Shown: positions 8,736-17,528 of the stretch, piece by piece
Layout of the letters: the number at the start of each line of letters is the position of its first letter
How positions within the stretch are numbered: position 1 is the stretch's first letter
From: Bacilli bacterium
Lineage (GTDB): Bacteria > Bacillota_I > Bacilli_A > RF39 > UBA660
Direction of reading: 5' to 3'
Assembly: GCA_016283075.1 (NCBI GenBank)
Contig: JAEEMF010000040.1
Coordinates: 1-64,000 of the forward strand
DNA: 64,000 nt
Program-made: the position numbers and the translations under genes
The notes under the pieces: model-generated
Told to the model about the DNA's origin: nothing
The model's database searches: none
Seen by the model: only the letters and a program-made list of their open reading frames with translations

Positions 8736-9267
8736 GTTTAAAAAATTAATTAAGAATAAAAAAGTATTATATATAGTATGCCCTTTAGTTTTAGTAATGG
8801 TTATTACTATTACATATTTACTTGTTATAAAGTTTTCTGATTATAAATTTAGTATGACTTTAAATGGAGAGTCTTATAAGTTCTTTGTAGGAGAAACTTT
8901 ATATTATAAAGATGATGTAAAAATAGCAAGTGATCTTAATGGATATAAGGTATACATTAATAAGAAAAAAAGTAGTGGTAATGTTACATTAAAAGAGGGT
9001 ACTTATCATATAGAATATAAGAAACACTTAAAGAAATTAAGTTTTGATTTAGAAATAGATAAAACTCCTAGTATTTATGTAGAAGACTATGAGGGTAATG
9101 AAATACATAATTATTTATCTAATACAAAGAGTTTTAAAATAATACATGATGAAGAAATAAAAATAGATTATTCAGTGTATGATGATAGTACTATTTCAGA
9201 ACCTGGTAACTACTTAGTTAGAACTTCTGATAGAGAATATAATATAAATATTTTAGAAGCATTTTAA
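8725..9267 (+). CDS. membrane-anchored extracellular protein of the pilin operon
   Basis: A 180-residue protein with a lysine-rich N-terminus, one membrane helix (about 15-33, VLYIVCPLVLVMVITITYLL) and an outside-facing beta-rich domain with no cysteine. ATG 8725 is chosen for the GAGG six bases upstream; it overlaps the pilin 4 end by 11 bases. It has no prepilin motif, so it is not a pilin itself. Position suggests an accessory protein of the pilus machine. I do not recognise a family. Confidence 0.7.
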   Translation: MANKFKKLIKNKKVLYIVCPLVLVMVITITYLLVIKFSDYKFSMTLNGESYKFFVGETLYYKDDVKIASDLNGYKVYINKKKSSGNVTLKEGTYHIEYKKHLKKLSFDLEIDKTPSIYVEDYEGNEIHNYLSNTKSFKIIHDEEIKIDYSVYDDSTISEPGNYLVRTSDREYNINILEAF

Positions 9268-9281
9268 TGCTTCTTTTTTAG
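9255..9281 (+). terminator. intrinsic terminator of the pilin operon
   Basis: AGAAGCATT pairs with AATGCTTCT and is followed by a T run; the stem overlaps the stop codon. Confidence 0.85.
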
Positions 9282-9356
9282 TCTAATAAGTGTAAATAAC
9301 CTTTAATTAAAAGATAATACATGTTATAATTGTTTTAGTGAAAGTAGGTAATTACT

Positions 9357-11576
9357 ATGGCTAAAAAAAGAAGAAAAAAGAAAGAAGAAACAGTAGATAA
9401 TTCTAAGTATAGTGAAATAATTATAGGTATTATTCTTATACTTCTAGGAATTATTGGAATATTTAATTTAGGAGTAGTAGGTAAATACGTAGGGTATGGA
9501 TCTATATTCTTAGTAGGAAGATGGTATAATTTCTTTTTAGGATTAATATCTTTAATAGGATTATATATGTTGTTTAAAGGAGAAAAACCTAGATATTTCT
9601 CTCCTAAGTTTATAGGACTATGTTTAGTTGTAATATCTATTCTAGTATTAAGTCATTTAAGTTATAGTCAGTATACTATGAAAGACTGCGTTATAAATAC
9701 ATATAATGATGTATTAGGTTATATAAAGAACCCTAGTATAGAAAAAACTAATGGTGGTATTATAGGAGGATTATTTGGTTCAGTATCATTCTATTTATTT
9801 GATAAAAAAGGAACTGTAATAATTGATTCTATATTAATTGCCTTAGGACTTAGTTTATTTACTGGAGTATCTATTTATGACATAATTACTAAGGCTAGAG
9901 AAAAAGCTTCTAAAGTAGTACATCGTAAGAGTGATAAAGAAGAAAAACTTGCTATTACAAAAGTAGAAGATGATTATGAAGATGAAACTACTAGTGATAA
10001 GATGGTTATTACTAATGTAAATGAACTTACTAAATTAGGTAAAAATGATAGTAAGAAAGAAGAAGTTAAAGAAGAAAATATTACTATAGAAGATAAAGAA
10101 GAAAGTGAAATTGATAAAGTATATTATTTTCCTCCAACAACTTTACTTAATAAACCAGTAAGAACTAATAGTAATGAAAATAATGAAGCAATAAAAGCTA
10201 CTGCGCCACTACTTGAAGACGTATTAAGACAATTTGAAATAGAAAGTAAAGTAGTTGCAGCACATGTTGGTCCTACTGTTACTCAGTATGAACTTGAAGT
10301 TAAAACCGGTACTAAACTTGCTAGAATCTTAGCTGTTAATAGAGAAATAGCACTTGCTCTTGCTGCTAAAGAAGTAAGAATTCAAGCGCCAATTCCTGGT
10401 AGACGTACAGTAGGTATAGAAATACCTAATAAGAAAAGTACTATGGTTACTGTAAGAGAAGTACTTGAAAGAATGCCAGATAAATTAAAAGAAAATAAAC
10501 TTGCTGTTACTCTTGGTAGAGATATCATGGGTAATCCACAGTTCTGTGAAATTAATAAGACACCACACCTTTTAGTAGCTGGTTCTACTGGATCAGGTAA
10601 ATCTGTATGTATTAATAGTATTATTATTTCAATTTTAATGCGTACTAGACCTGATGAAGTTAAACTAGTACTTGTGGACCCTAAGAAGGTAGAGTTTTCT
10701 ATGTATAATGGTGTACCACACTTACTTGCACCAGTTGTATCTGATGCTAAGAAAGCAAATATTGCTCTTAAGAAAATGGTATCTGAAATGGAAAGAAGAT
10801 ATGATTTATTTGAAGAGAGTGGTACTAAAAATATAGCAGGATATAATGCTTATATTGATAAGAAAAATGAAAAACTTCCTGAGGGAGAAAAACTTAATAG
10901 ATTACCATTTATCGTAATAATAATCGATGAACTTGCTGACCTTATGATGGTTGCTGCAAAAGAAGTTCAAGATTCAATTATGCGTATTACACAAATGGCT
11001 CGTGCTGCTGGTATGCATTTAATAGTAGCAACACAAAGACCATCTACAAATGTAATTACAGGTGTAATTAAAGCTAATATTCCATCAAGAATATCATTTG
11101 CTGTATCAAGTGGAATTGATTCTCGTACAATTCTAGATATGATAGGAGCAGAAAAACTTCTTGGTCATGGTGATATGCTTTACTTACCACAAGGTGAGAA
11201 TACACCAATACGTATTCAAGGTACATTTATTAGTGATGATGAAATTAAAAATGTTGTTAACTATACTGTTAAACAACAAAAAGCACGTTATGATGAAACA
11301 CTTACAATGAGTGAAGAAGAAATGGGAGCAACTGATGGTATAAAAGAGGTTGAAGGTCAAGATTATGATCCAGGAGAAGATCCTTTATATAATCAGGTTG
11401 TTGAATTTGTAGTTCAAACTAAAAAAGCTAGTACATCTTTAGTACAAAGAAGATTTAGAATTGGATACAATAGAGCCGCTAACTTAATTGATAAGTTAGA
11501 GGAAAGAGGAATAGTTGGACCACAAAATGGTTCTAAACCTCGTGAAGTTCTAGTTGAACTTAAAAATGAAGAATAA
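9357..11576 (+). CDS. ftsK: DNA translocase FtsK/SpoIIIE
   Basis: A 739-residue septal DNA pump. Four N-terminal membrane helices (about 20-180) are followed by an acidic/lysine linker (180-255), the alpha/beta motor with Walker A GSTGSGKS (about residue 410) and Walker B FIVIIIDELADL, and a C-terminal winged-helix gamma domain (about 675-735, VVQTKKASTSLVQRRFRIGYNRA) that reads KOPS/SRS-type sequences. The linker is short for the family. It has its own extended -10 promoter (TGTTATAAT, 9322-9330) and terminator, and is followed by topoisomerase IV, its functional partner in chromosome separation. Confidence 0.97.
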   Translation: MAKKRRKKKEETVDNSKYSEIIIGIILILLGIIGIFNLGVVGKYVGYGSIFLVGRWYNFFLGLISLIGLYMLFKGEKPRYFSPKFIGLCLVVISILVLSHLSYSQYTMKDCVINTYNDVLGYIKNPSIEKTNGGIIGGLFGSVSFYLFDKKGTVIIDSILIALGLSLFTGVSIYDIITKAREKASKVVHRKSDKEEKLAITKVEDDYEDETTSDKMVITNVNELTKLGKNDSKKEEVKEENITIEDKEESEIDKVYYFPPTTLLNKPVRTNSNENNEAIKATAPLLEDVLRQFEIESKVVAAHVGPTVTQYELEVKTGTKLARILAVNREIALALAAKEVRIQAPIPGRRTVGIEIPNKKSTMVTVREVLERMPDKLKENKLAVTLGRDIMGNPQFCEINKTPHLLVAGSTGSGKSVCINSIIISILMRTRPDEVKLVLVDPKKVEFSMYNGVPHLLAPVVSDAKKANIALKKMVSEMERRYDLFEESGTKNIAGYNAYIDKKNEKLPEGEKLNRLPFIVIIIDELADLMMVAAKEVQDSIMRITQMARAAGMHLIVATQRPSTNVITGVIKANIPSRISFAVSSGIDSRTILDMIGAEKLLGHGDMLYLPQGENTPIRIQGTFISDDEIKNVVNYTVKQQKARYDETLTMSEEEMGATDGIKEVEGQDYDPGEDPLYNQVVEFVVQTKKASTSLVQRRFRIGYNRAANLIDKLEERGIVGPQNGSKPREVLVELKNEE

Positions 11577-11585
11577 AAAAGTGGG

Positions 11586-11622
11586 AGAAAACCTTTAAAA
11601 TAAAAGGTTTTCTTTGCTTTTT
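11586..11622 (+). terminator. intrinsic terminator
   Basis: AGAAAACCTTT (11586-11596) pairs with AAAGGTTTTCT (11603-11613), followed by a T-rich tail. Confidence 0.85.
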
Positions 11623-11658
11623 ATAAGAAAAAATGATATAATTATTAAGGTGATTAAG

Positions 11659-13578
11659 ATGGTAAACAAAATAGAAAAGTACGATGAAAGTTCCATTAAG
11701 ATCTTAGAAGGTTTAGATGCGGTTCGTAAAAGACCTGGTATGTATATTGGGTCTACTGATAAAAGAGGTTTGCATCACCTTGTATGGGAGATAGTTGATA
11801 ACTCAATTGATGAAGTTATCAATGGTTTTGGTAAAAAAATAAAAATAACACTTCATAAAGATGGATCGATTTCTGTTCAAGATGAAGGACGTGGTGTACC
11901 AGTAGGTAAACATGCATCAGGTAAATCAACACCAGAAGTTGTTTATACAGTACTTCATGCTGGTGGTAAATTTGAAGCAGGTGGATACAAAGTATCTGGT
12001 GGTCTTCATGGTGTAGGTGCATCTGTCGTAAACGCTTTATCTAAATGGATGGAAGTTACTATAAAGAAAGATGGATATGAACACTATATTCGTTTTGAAA
12101 ATGGTGGACATACAGTAGTTCCTTTAAAGAAACTTGATAAAACAAGTAAGACTGGAACAACAGTAAGATTCTTACCAGATCCAGCTATATTTCCTATAAC
12201 TACATTCTCTTATTCAACTATTACTGAAAGAATGCAAGAAAGTGCATTCCTTCTAAAAGATTTAACTATTGAAGTAATAGATGAAATAGAACAAAGAAGT
12301 GAAACTTATCATTATGAAGACGGGTTATCTGCTTTTGTAGATTATATTAATGATGATAAAAAAGGACTTCACAATGTAGTAAACTTTAGTGGATCTAAAA
12401 ATGATATAAATGTAGATTTAGCATTTCAATATACTGATAGTTATGCCGAAAACATTATTTCATTTGTTAATAATGTTAAAACAAATGATGGTGGTTCTCA
12501 TGAAGTAGGACTTAAAACTGCTATAACAAGAGTATTTAATGATTATGCTAAAAATAATGGATTTATTAAAAATAAAGATAAGACTTTAGAAGGACCTGAT
12601 ACAAGAGAAGGTTTAACAGCAATTATTTCTCTTCAAATACCTGAAAGTTTACTTCAGTTTGAAGGACAAACTAAAGGTAAACTTGGTACTCCTATAGCTA
12701 AGAATGTTGTAGAAGCAGTTGTATCTGAAAAGTTATCATTCTACTTAGAAGAAAATAAAGCTATTGCTACTGAACTAGTTAATAAAATGCTTAAAAGTAG
12801 AATGGTTAGAGAAGCTGCAAGAAAAGCTCGTGATGAAGCAAGAGCTGGTAAAAAAGATAAGAAGGAAGCTTCTGTATCTGGAAAACTTGCTCCAGCACAA
12901 TCTAAGAATCCTAAAAAGAATGAGTTATTCTTAGTCGAAGGAGATTCTGCCGGTGGTTCTGCTAAAGGTGGTAGAGATCGTAAATTCCAAGCAATACTTC
13001 CACTTCGTGGTAAAGTTTTAAATACTGAAAAAACACGTATGGAAGAAATCTTTAAAAATGAAGAAATTAATACAATGATTCATACAATTGGTGCAGGAGT
13101 TGGAACTGATTTTGATGTAGAAGATTCTAACTATGATAAAGTAATTATCATGACCGATGCTGATGATGATGGAGCACATATTCAAATACTATTAATTACT
13201 TTCTTCTATAGATATATGAAACCTTTAATAGAGGCAGGAAAACTTTATATAGCACTTCCTCCTTTATATAAAATAGATTATGGTAAAAAACATTTCTATG
13301 CATGGACAGACGAGGAACTTGAGCAAATTAAAAAGGATAATGGTGGAAAACCAGGAGTTCAAAGATATAAAGGACTTGGTGAAATGAACGCTGATCAACT
13401 TTGGGAAACAACAATGAGTCCTGATACAAGAATGCTTATTAGAGTTACTATTACTGATGGAGCACTTGCTGAAAAACGTGTTAGTGTTCTAATGGGTGAT
13501 AAAGTAGAACCTCGTAAAGAGTGGATAGAAGAAAATGTTGTCTTCACACTTGAAGATAACTATAAGATAGAGAAATAG
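11659..13578 (+). CDS. parE: DNA topoisomerase IV subunit B
   Basis: A 639-residue type IIA topoisomerase ATPase subunit. GHKL ATPase motifs: EIVDNSIDEV, DEGRGVPVG and GGLHGVGASVVNALS. TOPRIM domain: EGDSAGGSAKGGRDRKFQAI and DADDDGAHIQ. The FQAILPLRGKVLNTEK form is typical of ParE rather than GyrB. ATG 11659 has AAGGTGAT upstream; an earlier frame start at 11614 would place the extended -10 (TGATATAAT, 11634-11642) inside the gene. It is followed after 11 bases by parC, so the two subunits are made together. Confidence 0.95.
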   Translation: MVNKIEKYDESSIKILEGLDAVRKRPGMYIGSTDKRGLHHLVWEIVDNSIDEVINGFGKKIKITLHKDGSISVQDEGRGVPVGKHASGKSTPEVVYTVLHAGGKFEAGGYKVSGGLHGVGASVVNALSKWMEVTIKKDGYEHYIRFENGGHTVVPLKKLDKTSKTGTTVRFLPDPAIFPITTFSYSTITERMQESAFLLKDLTIEVIDEIEQRSETYHYEDGLSAFVDYINDDKKGLHNVVNFSGSKNDINVDLAFQYTDSYAENIISFVNNVKTNDGGSHEVGLKTAITRVFNDYAKNNGFIKNKDKTLEGPDTREGLTAIISLQIPESLLQFEGQTKGKLGTPIAKNVVEAVVSEKLSFYLEENKAIATELVNKMLKSRMVREAARKARDEARAGKKDKKEASVSGKLAPAQSKNPKKNELFLVEGDSAGGSAKGGRDRKFQAILPLRGKVLNTEKTRMEEIFKNEEINTMIHTIGAGVGTDFDVEDSNYDKVIIMTDADDDGAHIQILLITFFYRYMKPLIEAGKLYIALPPLYKIDYGKKHFYAWTDEELEQIKKDNGGKPGVQRYKGLGEMNADQLWETTMSPDTRMLIRVTITDGALAEKRVSVLMGDKVEPRKEWIEENVVFTLEDNYKIEK

Positions 13579-13589
13579 AGGTGTATATT

Positions 13590-16112
13590 ATGACAGATAC
13601 TAAAGAAGCTTTACAAAGAATTCAAGAATATACACTTGAAGAAATAATGGGTGATAGATTTGGTAGATATGCCAAAGCTATTATTCAAGATCGTGCTATC
13701 CCAGATGTTAGAGATGGTTTAAAACCAGTTCAAAGAAGAATTTTATATGGTATGTATAAAGATCATAATACATTTGATAAACCATACCGTAAGAGTGCTA
13801 AAACAGTAGGGTATATAATGGGTAATTACCATCCACATGGTGATTCTAGTATATATGAAGCAATGGTACGTATGTCACAGTGGTGGAAACAAAATACTAT
13901 GTATGTTGATATGCAAGGTAATAATGGTTCCATGGATGGTGATGGCGCTGCCGCAATGCGTTATACTGAAGCAAGACTTGCTAAAATTAGTAATGAGCTA
14001 TTAAAAGATATAGATAAAAATACAGTAATGTGGGCACCTAACTTTGATGATACAGAGCTTGAGCCTACTGTACTTCCAGCCAAGTTTCCGAACCTTTTAG
14101 TTAATGGTTCAACTGGTATCTCAGCAGGATATGCAACTAATATTCCTCCACATAATTTAGGAGAAATAATAGATGCAACTATTAAAAGAATCGAAAGCCC
14201 TAACTGCAGGTTAGATACTATTCTTGATATAGTTAAAGGACCAGACTTCCCTACAGGTGGTGTTGCATGTGGTAAACAAGGTATTATTGATGCATTTACA
14301 ACTGGTAAAGGAAAAGTAGTAGTAAAATCTAAAATAGAATTTGCTAAAGATAAAAATAAAGAACAAATTATTATTACAGAAATACCATTTGAAGTTAACA
14401 AAGCTTTGCTTGTTAAAAAGATTGATGATATTCGTATTGATAAAAAAATAGATGGTATTGCTGAAGTAAGAGATGAATCTGATAGAGAAGGACTTAGAAT
14501 TGCAATTGATTTAAAACAAGGTGCTCCTAAGGATTTAGTACTCAACTATTTACTTAAGAATACTGATCTACAAATATCATATGCTTATAATATGGTAGCA
14601 ATTGTTAATCGCCGTCCTATGACACTTGGTATACTTCCTATACTAGATGCTTATATAGCACATCAAAAAGAAGTAGTAACTAAACGTACTAAGTTTGATT
14701 TAGATTATGCTGAAGCTAGAATGCATATAGTAGAAGGTTTAATAAAAGCCTTAAGTATATTAGATGATGTAATTCTTACTATTAGACAAAGTAAGAATAA
14801 AGCTGATGCTAAAGAAAACTTAGTAAAGAAATTTGGTTTTACTGAAAAACAAGCAGAAGCAATCTTAGTATTACAACTATATAGATTAACAAATATGGAT
14901 GTTATTGAACTTCAAACTGAATTTGGTAATCTAGAAAGAGTAATAGCCGGATTAAAAGCTATACTTGCTGATGAAGAAAAACTTAAATATGTTATGAAAG
15001 AAGAACTTAAAGCAGTTAAGAAAGAGTATGCTACTCCACGTAAAACAGAAATTGTTGATGAAGTAGAAGAAATTAAGATAGATACTACTGAAATGATTGC
15101 AAAAGAAGATTGCATGGTAGTAGTAACTAGTGATGGATATGTTAAGAGAACTTCACTTAGAAGTTATAATAAAGAAGAACTTCCTTTAGTAAAAGAAGGA
15201 GACTTTGTAACTGGAACATATCAAATGAATACTCTAGATACATTACTTTTATTTACTGATTTAGGTAACTATTTATATATTCCAGTATATGAACTTCCTG
15301 AAGCTAAATGGAAGGAAATGGGTAAACATGTAAGTAATGTTATTAAAATAGGTGAAGATGAAAATATTATTGATAGTCTTCCGGTATATGACTTTAATGA
15401 TGGAAGTTATATTACTATGTTTACTAGAGATGGTATGGTTAAACGTACAAGTTTATCTGAATTTAAAGTTAGTAGATATTCTAAACCAATTATTTGCATG
15501 AAACTTAAAGACGATGATAAAGTTGTAACAGTAACAAATGATCCTGGTAAAGAAGTATTTATTACTACAAAAAATGGATATGGTCTAAGATATAATGTAG
15601 ATGAAATATCTGAAGTAGGACTTCGTGCTAGTGGTGTTAAAGCTATATCTCTTAAAAATGATGAAGTAGTATGTGCATCTATATTTGATGAACTTGATTA
15701 CTTATCAGTAATTACTGATAAAGGAACAGGTAAACGTATTAAACTTACTGAATTTGAAACAATTAGTAGAGCTAAAAAAGGTGTACTAATGGTAAGAGAT
15801 GTTAAGACAAATCCATATCATATTTTAAGAACATTTATAGTACCATCTAAAAATGTTATTAGTATTAAGATAGGAAATGACTTTAAACAAGTTAAATTAA
15901 CTGAACTGCCTATAACAGATAGATATTCAACTGGAACAGTTATTTCTAAGAGTACCATAGATAAAGTATTCTTAAATAAAGATGTAGTAACATCTTCATC
16001 TAAGAATGAAAAACCAGTAGAGGATATTAAAGAAGAAGTTAATTTAAAAACAATAGATGAAAAGATTTTAACTATTGATGACTTCTTAGATGATTTTAAA
16101 ATAAAGGGTTAA
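13590..16112 (+). CDS. parC: DNA topoisomerase IV subunit A
   Basis: An 840-residue DNA-cleaving subunit. The catalytic tyrosine lies in AAAMRYTEARL; the quinolone-region helix reads HPHGDSSIYEAMVRMSQ with the usual serine and acidic residue spacing kept. The C-terminal blades (from about residue 500) do not show an intact GyrA box (only SRAKKGVLMV), which supports ParC over GyrA. ATG 13590 follows GAGGTG. It is co-transcribed with parE and ends at a T-run hairpin. Confidence 0.94.
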   Translation: MTDTKEALQRIQEYTLEEIMGDRFGRYAKAIIQDRAIPDVRDGLKPVQRRILYGMYKDHNTFDKPYRKSAKTVGYIMGNYHPHGDSSIYEAMVRMSQWWKQNTMYVDMQGNNGSMDGDGAAAMRYTEARLAKISNELLKDIDKNTVMWAPNFDDTELEPTVLPAKFPNLLVNGSTGISAGYATNIPPHNLGEIIDATIKRIESPNCRLDTILDIVKGPDFPTGGVACGKQGIIDAFTTGKGKVVVKSKIEFAKDKNKEQIIITEIPFEVNKALLVKKIDDIRIDKKIDGIAEVRDESDREGLRIAIDLKQGAPKDLVLNYLLKNTDLQISYAYNMVAIVNRRPMTLGILPILDAYIAHQKEVVTKRTKFDLDYAEARMHIVEGLIKALSILDDVILTIRQSKNKADAKENLVKKFGFTEKQAEAILVLQLYRLTNMDVIELQTEFGNLERVIAGLKAILADEEKLKYVMKEELKAVKKEYATPRKTEIVDEVEEIKIDTTEMIAKEDCMVVVTSDGYVKRTSLRSYNKEELPLVKEGDFVTGTYQMNTLDTLLLFTDLGNYLYIPVYELPEAKWKEMGKHVSNVIKIGEDENIIDSLPVYDFNDGSYITMFTRDGMVKRTSLSEFKVSRYSKPIICMKLKDDDKVVTVTNDPGKEVFITTKNGYGLRYNVDEISEVGLRASGVKAISLKNDEVVCASIFDELDYLSVITDKGTGKRIKLTEFETISRAKKGVLMVRDVKTNPYHILRTFIVPSKNVISIKIGNDFKQVKLTELPITDRYSTGTVISKSTIDKVFLNKDVVTSSSKNEKPVEDIKEEVNLKTIDEKILTIDDFLDDFKIKG

Positions 16113-16132
16113 TATAACCCTTTTTTCTTTTA
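16103..16132 (+). terminator. intrinsic terminator of parEC
   Basis: AAAGGGTT and AACCCTTT flank a short loop and are followed by TTTTTCTTTT; the stem covers the stop codon. Confidence 0.85.
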
Positions 16133-16162
16133 TTGACTAAGTATCTTATTTAATTATATAAT
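16133..16162 (+). promoter_or_regulatory. promoter of the lone prepilin gene
   Basis: TTGACT (16133-16138) and TATAAT (16157-16162) are separated by 18 bases, one of the few clear -35/-10 pairs in the window. Confidence 0.65.
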
Positions 16163-16185
16163 TATATTAGAGAGTAGATGATTAG

Positions 16186-16548
16186 ATGAATAGAAATGGG
16201 TTTACTTTAGTAGAATTAATAGCAATTATAATAATAATTGCTATAGTATCACTTTTATCTTTTACTAGTTTAACTAATATGTTAAAAGATAGTAATGATA
16301 AAGAATTATCAACTTTTGAAGAGTCAGTTAAGACTGCAGCAAAAGTATATGTAGAAACAAATATAGCTGATTTTCCAGGATTAAATACTACTGGAACAGT
16401 AAAACTTACTGCTAGTACATTAGTAGAAAAAGGTTACTTAAAACCTAATATTAATAATCCTTCAGGATATGAACTTACTAAAGTACAAGTAGTAATTACA
16501 AAAGAAGCAGATAAGACTTTATCATATAGTATTGTTTATAAGTCATAA
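16186..16548 (+). CDS. type IV prepilin-like protein 5
   Basis: A 120-residue protein with NGFTLVELIAIIIIIAIVSL after a three-residue leader, then an amphipathic helix and a small lysine/threonine-rich globular part. There are no cysteines, unlike pilins 1-4. It is transcribed alone, 6.9 kb from the main pilin operon, from its own promoter. It could be a major pilin under separate control or a component of a second filament. Confidence 0.88.
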   Translation: MNRNGFTLVELIAIIIIIAIVSLLSFTSLTNMLKDSNDKELSTFEESVKTAAKVYVETNIADFPGLNTTGTVKLTASTLVEKGYLKPNINNPSGYELTKVQVVITKEADKTLSYSIVYKS

Positions 16549-16582
16549 AAAAAGGTTAGGAATTATTCCTAACCTTTTTTAA
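16547..16582. terminator. bidirectional terminator between prepilin 5 and lexA
   Basis: A near-perfect stem with AAAAAAGG at its left and CCTTTTTT at its right (core GGTTAGGAA/TTCCTAACC) carries A and T runs on both sides, serving both convergent genes. Confidence 0.85.
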
Positions 16583-17196
16583 AACTTTCTATATAGTCCT
16601 ATTGCTTTACCTAGTATTGTTACATTATCTAAAATAATAGGGTCCATTGTATCATTTTCTGGTTGTAATCTAAAATATCCATCTTCTTTATAAAATGTTT
16701 TAAGTGTTACTTCATTTTCATCTGTCATTGCTACTACTATTTCACCATTTCTTGCTACATTTTGTCTTTGTACTATAACAATATCTCCATCTAATATACC
16801 AGCATTTATCATACTAGTACCACTTACTTTTAATGTAAATACATCTTTATTATTAGGTACTAAATATGCTGGAAGTGAAAAGTATTCATCTGGCATTTCA
16901 ATAGCTTCAATAGGTGATCCAGCAGTAATTTTTCCAAGTAATGGTACTTCTATAATATCTGGATCTTTATTTTCAAATTCATTTTCTACAAGAAGTTCAA
17001 TAGCTCTATTTTTAGAACCATCTTTCTTTATAAATCCTTTTTCAACTAATTTATTTAAATGTGTATGTATTGTAGCAGGGGATGATACACCTAAGTCTCT
17101 ACCGATTTCTCTAACTGTAGGTGGATATCCATGAGAAACAATATACTCTTTAACATATGTAAGAATTTCATCTTGACGTTTTGTTAAACTTTCCAT
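16579..17196 (-). CDS. lexA: SOS repressor LexA
   Basis: A 205-residue repressor. Winged-helix DNA-binding domain 1-65 (TKRQDEILTYVKEYI, YPPTVREIG, SSPATIHTHL). Self-cleavage bond Ala-Gly in GKITAGSP (about residue 91). Catalytic serine in SGTSMINAG (about 129) and lysine in VTLKTFY (about 166). The divergent promoter region carries two SOS boxes of the Gram-positive type, one overlapping the lexA -35, so autoregulation is expected. Confidence 0.97.
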   Translation of the reverse strand: MESLTKRQDEILTYVKEYIVSHGYPPTVREIGRDLGVSSPATIHTHLNKLVEKGFIKKDGSKNRAIELLVENEFENKDPDIIEVPLLGKITAGSPIEAIEMPDEYFSLPAYLVPNNKDVFTLKVSGTSMINAGILDGDIVIVQRQNVARNGEIVVAMTDENEVTLKTFYKEDGYFRLQPENDTMDPIILDNVTILGKAIGLYRKF

Positions 17197-17224
17197 TTTA
17201 ATCCTCCTTTTATATTACAAGATA

Positions 17225-17264
17225 ATTTTAACATAGTTTACAGTAGATGTCAAACATTTGTTTG
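17225..17264 (-). promoter_or_regulatory. lexA promoter with SOS box
   Basis: On the minus strand TTGACA (17248-17253), 17 bases, then TAAAAT (17225-17230). The palindrome CAAACATTTGTTTG at 17251-17264 fits the Bacillus LexA box pattern (CRAAC-N4-GTTYG) and overlaps the -35. Confidence 0.85.
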
Positions 17265-17273
17265 ATTTTTATA

Positions 17274-17302
17274 TTGACACGAACAAGTGTTCGTAGTAGA
17301 AT
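17274..17302 (+). promoter_or_regulatory. SOS-controlled promoter of the small membrane protein
   Basis: TTGACA (17274-17279), 17 bases, TAGAAT (17297-17302). The spacer contains CGAACAAGTGTTCG (17280-17293), an exact match to the CGAAC-N4-GTTCG LexA box, placed where bound LexA would block RNA polymerase. Confidence 0.88.
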
Positions 17303-17324
17303 GATAATAGAAGGAGAGATAAGT

Positions 17325-17462
17325 ATGGTAGAAACTTTAAAAAACAAATATTTTTATATTACAATTATATTCTTACTAATGTTATTTTTTGTAGGAGGAT
17401 TACTTACAAGAAATATGGAATATAATAATTGTTATAAGGAAACTACATTATCTTCGATGTAG
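17325..17462 (+). CDS. LexA-controlled 45-residue membrane protein, candidate SOS division inhibitor
   Basis: A tiny protein starting MVETLKNKYFYITII, with one membrane helix (about residues 10-28) and a short polar tail with one cysteine. ATG 17325 has AAGGAG nine bases upstream; earlier in-frame starts would lie in or before the promoter. It is divergent from lexA and under a perfect SOS box, the same place occupied by yneA in Bacillus and sosA in Staphylococcus, whose products are single-pass division inhibitors. Unlike YneA it has no LysM domain. Function is inferred from position, control and membrane topology, not from sequence identity. Confidence 0.8.
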   Translation: MVETLKNKYFYITIIFLLMLFFVGGLLTRNMEYNNCYKETTLSSM

Positions 17463-17474
17463 TTATTTTTTTAC
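17441..17474 (+). terminator. intrinsic terminator
   Basis: AACTACAT (17441-17448) pairs with ATGTAGTT (17457-17464), followed by ATTTTTTT; the stem overlaps the stop of the small gene. Confidence 0.85.
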
Positions 17475-17528
17475 TTTATTATACTTATTAGTTTTGATAT
17501 AATGTAAGTATAATGAAGTGGTGATTTT

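Noticed and set aside
13961..14545. 194-codon open frame on the minus strand opposite parC
   Set aside because: It lies wholly inside a well-recognised gene, has Ser/Leu/Ile-rich antisense composition, no ribosome site and no family features.
11659..16112. gyrB-gyrA instead of parE-parC
   Set aside because: The TOPRIM stretch has the ParE form and the A subunit lacks a GyrA box; ftsK as neighbour also fits topoisomerase IV.
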